This document shows positions 62,906 through 64,000 of a DNA stretch of 64,000 bases, in pieces. The stretch's first letter is position 1. Every line of letters starts with the position of its first letter. Below the pieces are notes generated by a model. That model had not been told where the DNA came from and did no database searches. It was given only the letters and a program-made list of their open reading frames with translations. Position numbers and translations under genes: made by a program. The stretch is from JAFAXD01 sp051985675 (lineage in GTDB: Bacteria; Pseudomonadota; Alphaproteobacteria; Rhizobiales; Xanthobacteraceae): contig JBPYFJ010000038.1 in NCBI GenBank assembly GCA_051985675.1, positions 57,388 through 121,387 of the forward strand. The letters are read 5' to 3'.

Positions 62906-63187
62906 ATGAGATCTAACCAAAGCAGACATTGGAAAAACAGGCAGCCCGGCCGCCAAAACAAGCGATTTGAAGGTAATCGAGAGCACAACCCGCTGAAGAG
63001 CTTCTACGAGTCTAATGGGCCTGATGTGAAGGTTCGCGGACCAGCGGCCATCGTCGCAGAAAAATATTTGCAGCTTGCTCGCGATGCGCAAGCCTCCGGC
63101 GACCTAATTGCGGCTGAAGGCTACTTGCAGCACGCCGAGCATTACAATCGTCTGATCGCTGCTGCCCAGGAGCAATTTCGACAGTAA
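62906..63187 (+). CDS. Short DUF4167 protein
   Basis: 93 aa from the ATG at 62906. A basic start (MRSNQSRHWKNRQPGRQNKRF) is followed by the full DUF4167 core (NPLKSFYESNGPDVKVRGPA, AEKYLQLARDAQASGDLIAA, YLQHAEHYNRLIAAAQEQF). Chromosomal DUF4167 proteins in Rhizobiales are normally two to three times longer, with a long disordered C-terminus; here the gene ends right after the core. Probably a shortened accessory paralogue. The family is suspected to bind RNA or act with ribosomes; unproven. Confidence 0.8.
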   Translation: MRSNQSRHWKNRQPGRQNKRFEGNREHNPLKSFYESNGPDVKVRGPAAIVAEKYLQLARDAQASGDLIAAEGYLQHAEHYNRLIAAAQEQFRQ

Positions 63188-63277
63188 TGCCAAGTGCTAG
63201 CCGCCGCCCTCGGGGCGGCTGGTCCCATAGCTCGCAAGCCTCGCTACTTGGTAGCGTGGCCATCCGTTTAACGCGAT

Positions 63278-63487
63278 CTACTTGCGTGGATACTTTCGAG
63301 CAAGCTCCCGGCCCTTCTCCGTGAGCGTGAGTATGTTTGTGTCTACGCTAGCGAGTTGAACGTGGATGTACTCGGGAATCAAGCGGCCGATTTTAAACAG
63401 TTTTACGCTTCCGCATGTTCGCTGGCTCCGGGGCCTTTGGACAATATCCTTGATGAATGCAATCTCATGCCCTTTTAGAATGACCAT
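63278..63487 (-). CDS. Small unknown protein
   Basis: 69 aa, start MVILKGHEIAFIKDIVQRPR and end LTLTEKGRELARKY. The layout suggests a small winged-helix-like domain common among rhizobial orphan ORFs, but no family is certain. AT-rich relative to the core genome. Confidence 0.45.
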   Translation of the reverse strand: MVILKGHEIAFIKDIVQRPRSQRTCGSVKLFKIGRLIPEYIHVQLASVDTNILTLTEKGRELARKYPRK

Positions 63488-63642
63488 CTATTTGTATTCC
63501 CGAAAGAATGGTTCACGGCTACTCAACCCCGTAGCGCTTCGTCTATGGCGGGTGAAACCTGTCCACAGAAACGCGGCGAACGCTTTTTCTAATCGCTGGC
63601 AATGCGTCCACGCCATGTGATGACATTTCTCCCGGAACACCA

Positions 63643-63750
63643 TCAGTCGCGTGCGATCCGCCAAGCGTTTTTCAGCGCCTTGAAAGGACGCAACGGATAG
63701 CGCCGATAGATCCCGTAATGCAGCGAAAACCGGCGAAGAAACGCGACCAT
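63643..63750 (-). CDS. Very short basic ORF
   Basis: 35 codons (MVAFLRRFSLHYGIYRRYPL then RPFKALKNAWRIARD). Strings of the type HYxxYRRYPxRPxxALxNAWRIAR recur in small rhizobial proteins, so it may be a real micro-protein or the end of a longer one. No clear ribosome site. Confidence 0.3.
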   Translation of the reverse strand: MVAFLRRFSLHYGIYRRYPLRPFKALKNAWRIARD

Positions 63751-63862
63751 TGGCGTCTCATTCAAACCAGATCGGTTTCGGCGCGCCTTTGGTTGGGGTT
63801 GCTGCTGCTATTTCAAAAAGCGCAGCTACGTAAATCAGCGGCAGCCAAAATAGTATCGGCAT

Positions 63863-64000
63863 TCATGGCCTCATCGGCCCCACGCATTCAGCATTATCGA
63901 GTCTCGTGCCCTCGTGAATATCCCTTTGGATATAGGAATAGAGCCTCGAATATTGCGCTGCAGCGCCGCCTAACGCTGCGATAAACGCGCGCCGCTTCAT
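63863..64000 (-). pseudogene. Broken ABC substrate-binding protein leader
   Basis: The minus-strand frame starting at the window edge reads MKRRAFIAALGGAAA, the same Tat signal as the genes at 54.6-59.5 kb, but then turns into unrelated sequence (QYSRLYSYIQRDIH) and stops after 45 codons. Another degraded copy of the family. Confidence 0.55.

Larger units (their letters stand above)
63488..64000. other. Accessory stretch with small ORF fragments
   Basis: Besides the 35-codon frame and the broken Tat-leader frame listed separately, I find no supported gene. Plus-strand frames here have no recognisable content. Confidence 0.35.

Noticed and set aside
48017..64000. A right-hand attachment repeat of the tRNA-Asn 3' end
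   Set aside because: I looked for copies of the T-arm/acceptor string (CGAATCCGGCCCGGGG) downstream and saw none, so the right border of the island cannot be placed; it may lie outside the window or be too short to see by eye.

Overview
The window is high-GC DNA from an alphaproteobacterium. Gene order and protein sequences point to the Hyphomicrobiales (Rhizobiales), close to the Bradyrhizobium / Rhodopseudomonas / Xanthobacteraceae group. The evidence is the conserved blocks argS-SPOR-nagZ-scpA-scpB-tatABC-serS-surE-pcm-nlpD and yajC-secD-secF followed by two complex-I-assembly-factor homologues, together with DUF1127, DUF4167, the 'FPASDPPSW' small protein and Bradyrhizobium-type palindromic intergenic repeats. 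This is inference from the sequence; no 16S gene is present.

Layout. 1-9.4 kb: an unusual kinase-like protein, SPW and repeat-rich small proteins, a ClC channel, a HxlR-MATE-SDR operon, OsmC, a MetE-C-like protein and a metallophosphoesterase. 9.4-13.6 kb: the Sec export operon yajC-secD-secF with NDUFAF3-like and NDUFAF6-like genes. 13.9-27.7 kb: a DUF815 ATPase, then a long minus-strand housekeeping run covering envelope division factor (NlpD-like), protein repair (Pcm), SurE, SerS, Tat translocase, the ScpAB condensin partners, NagZ, SPOR protein, ArgS and dGTPase. 27.8-44.9 kb: ErpA, an RND pump with its adaptor, exonuclease III, a Sel1 protein, IlvD, 3-methyladenine glycosylase, an epimerase-like protein, PrfC, ValS, an MFS transporter and TolC. 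45-48 kb: a second isoaspartyl methyltransferase, small proteins, tRNA-Cys, a quinone-oxidoreductase-like MDR and tRNA-Asn.

From tRNA-Asn (48017-48091) to the end the window is accessory. A tyrosine integrase abuts the tRNA and heads a compact same-strand set (integrase, VRR-NUC nuclease, DUF3987 primase/helicase-like ATPase, AlpA-like regulator and small unknowns). This resembles a satellite or mini-integrative element without virion genes. Beyond it (54-64 kb) lies a mosaic: three intact and two broken Tat-signal ABC substrate-binding proteins with shared leader sequences, a lone tRNA-dependent cyclodipeptide synthase (XYP type by eye) wedged between two gene fragments, a DNA-ligase remnant, a truncated DUF4167 paralogue and several orphan small ORFs.

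The most notable observations are the orphan cyclodipeptide synthase, the kinase / acyl-CoA-synthetase-C-domain fusion, the Sec-linked complex I assembly pair, and the compact tRNA-Asn island. All family assignments are from reading the sequence by eye; no database search was run.
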